Assembly: GCA_024409145.1 (NCBI GenBank)
Contig: JAKSUF010000126.1
Span: forward strand, 1 to 5,155
Reading direction: 5' to 3'
Source of the DNA: an archaeon
GTDB lineage: Archaea > Methanobacteriota > Methanobacteria > Methanobacteriales > Methanobacteriaceae
DNA length: 5,155 nucleotides
Numbering within the stretch: position 1 is the stretch's first letter; each line of letters opens with the position of its first letter. Shown piece after piece: positions 4,276 to 5,155 of this stretch. A model generated the notes under the pieces. It was not told the DNA's origin, ran no database searches, and was given only the letters and a program-made list of their open reading frames with translations. A program made the position numbers and the translations under genes.

Positions 4276-5155
4276 ATGAACTTACATTTAGACAAAACAG
4301 AGTTTATTAATTTACTAGATGTAATTAATGAACGAGAAAAAATAGATAAAGATATTTTAGAAAAAGATTATTATGTATGTCTTGTTTTAGAGGAATTGTC
4401 AAAGAGACAAGATGAACTAAAAGCGTATTTTAAAGGAGGAACAGCGGTATATAAAATATTAGATGAAGCAAGACGCTTTTCTGAAGATATTGACTTAACA
4501 GTAAAGATGGTAGATACAGATAGTAATACTAGAAATAGAAAAAGATTAAAAGATTCAGTTTTCGGATATGAAATAGATGGACTTGTTTTAGACAAAGAAA
4601 AAAGCATAAATAAGAAGGGAAGCATAACAAGTTTTTATAAATATCAAAGCGCATATGACTATGATGATAAACCATTACAAAGAGCAGGTGAGGTACAAAT
4701 AGAGGCAACATCTTTTACAGTAAGTGAGCCATTTAAAAAATATACTATTATGCCATTAATATTTAAGTTTGCTAATGAAAAAGAAAAAAATATTTTGAAA
4801 GATAAATATGATGTGCATGAATTTGATATAGAGATAATAACTTTGGAAAGAATGTTTATTGATAAGTTATTTGCAGCAGAATTTTATGTCATTAGAAATA
4901 TGTATATTGATGCTGCAAAACATTTATATGACATTACAATATTATTTAATAGTAAAACAATACAAGATTTTTTGAAGAATGAAAAAGAAGTTGATAAATT
5001 GATACAGTATAAAAGAGAGGAAGAAAAAGCGCGTCTTGGCGGAATAGATGAAAATACTATGATAAGAGATTTTAATTATCTTAATCATGAACTTGGTGAT
5101 GAATTAATAAAAGAGTTAAATAATATGCAAGATAAGTATGTGATTAAAGAAGAAT
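4276..5155 (+). CDS. AbiEii-family nucleotidyltransferase toxin, 3' end cut by the window
   Basis: The frame is open from the ATG to the last base (293 codons), close to the usual length of about 300, so only a short C-terminal piece should be missing. It belongs to the AbiEii/AbiGii toxin family (DUF1814), DNA polymerase beta-like nucleotidyltransferases. Family members (MenT type) add nucleotides to tRNA 3' ends and stop growth. Visible motifs: EKDYYVCLVLEEL (29-41), the nucleotidyltransferase signature FKGGTAVYKI (52-61) followed by RRFSEDIDLT (66-75) with metal-binding D71 and D73, and the third motif TLERMFIDKLFA (189-200) with K197, then KHLYDITIL (215-223) with D219. GAGGG at 4263-4267, 8 nt before the ATG, fixes the start. 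The gene follows the antitoxin by 27 bp and shares its promoter. No frameshift or missing core residue is seen, so the toxin looks intact. It probably serves phage defence by abortive infection or stabilises a genomic island. Confidence 0.9.
   Translation, partial: MNLHLDKTEFINLLDVINEREKIDKDILEKDYYVCLVLEELSKRQDELKAYFKGGTAVYKILDEARRFSEDIDLTVKMVDTDSNTRNRKRLKDSVFGYEIDGLVLDKEKSINKKGSITSFYKYQSAYDYDDKPLQRAGEVQIEATSFTVSEPFKKYTIMPLIFKFANEKEKNILKDKYDVHEFDIEIITLERMFIDKLFAAEFYVIRNMYIDAAKHLYDITILFNSKTIQDFLKNEKEVDKLIQYKREEEKARLGGIDENTMIRDFNYLNHELGDELIKELNNMQDKYVIKEE

Noticed and set aside
4371..4711. Two overlapping minus-strand frames at the right end
   Set aside because: Both lie antisense within the AbiEii toxin gene, whose motifs are clear on the plus strand.

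Overview
The window is very AT-rich, with long A and T tracts between genes. Its genes mostly start with ATG behind Shine-Dalgarno sequences of the GGAGG type, and its promoters look sigma-A/sigma-70-like (TTGACA/TATAAT types, several with an extended TGnTATAAT -10). Together with a Cmk, RNase HI and DUF402 protein of bacterial type, this suggests a low-GC Bacillota (clostridial or gut Firmicutes-like) chromosome. This is inference from composition and signals; the species cannot be named from the sequence alone.

Left part (1-846): one self-contained transcription unit with a clear promoter (23-51), a four-helix membrane protein of unknown function with an acidic poly-Asp linker and a helical tail, and a Rho-independent terminator (820-846). 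An AT-only spacer of about 230 bp follows.

Centre (1012-2860): a probable operon of rnhA (RNase HI), a cytidylate kinase gene (cmk) and a DUF402 protein that resembles nucleoside di/triphosphatases. All three touch nucleic acid or nucleotide metabolism, but this is not the classical cmk neighbourhood.

Right-centre (2861-3570): about 710 bp with no protein gene but dense in signals. A promoter (2871-2899) points at the first base of three perfectly phased 35-bp tandem repeats (2906-3010), and a strong hairpin terminator (3020-3065) closes the unit. The base changes between copies preserve pairing in a possible H-type pseudoknot, one of them as a compensatory C-G to U-A change. The promoter, ~35-nt repeats and terminator layout is that of a type III toxin-antitoxin RNA antitoxin (ToxI/AbiQ-like), yet no ToxN-like toxin gene follows. 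Next come a possible weak promoter with an isolated long hairpin terminator (3083-3208), then a strong promoter with TTCCAA-type boxes (3211-3288) driving a short candidate small RNA that ends at a terminator (3356-3397).

Right end (3474-5155): an AbiE-type (type IV) toxin-antitoxin operon with its own promoter, made of an AbiEi-like winged-helix antitoxin and an AbiEii nucleotidyltransferase toxin that runs off the window edge. The stretch from about 2870 to the end therefore looks like a small defence or toxin-antitoxin island placed behind housekeeping genes. The orphan repeat RNA is its most unusual element.
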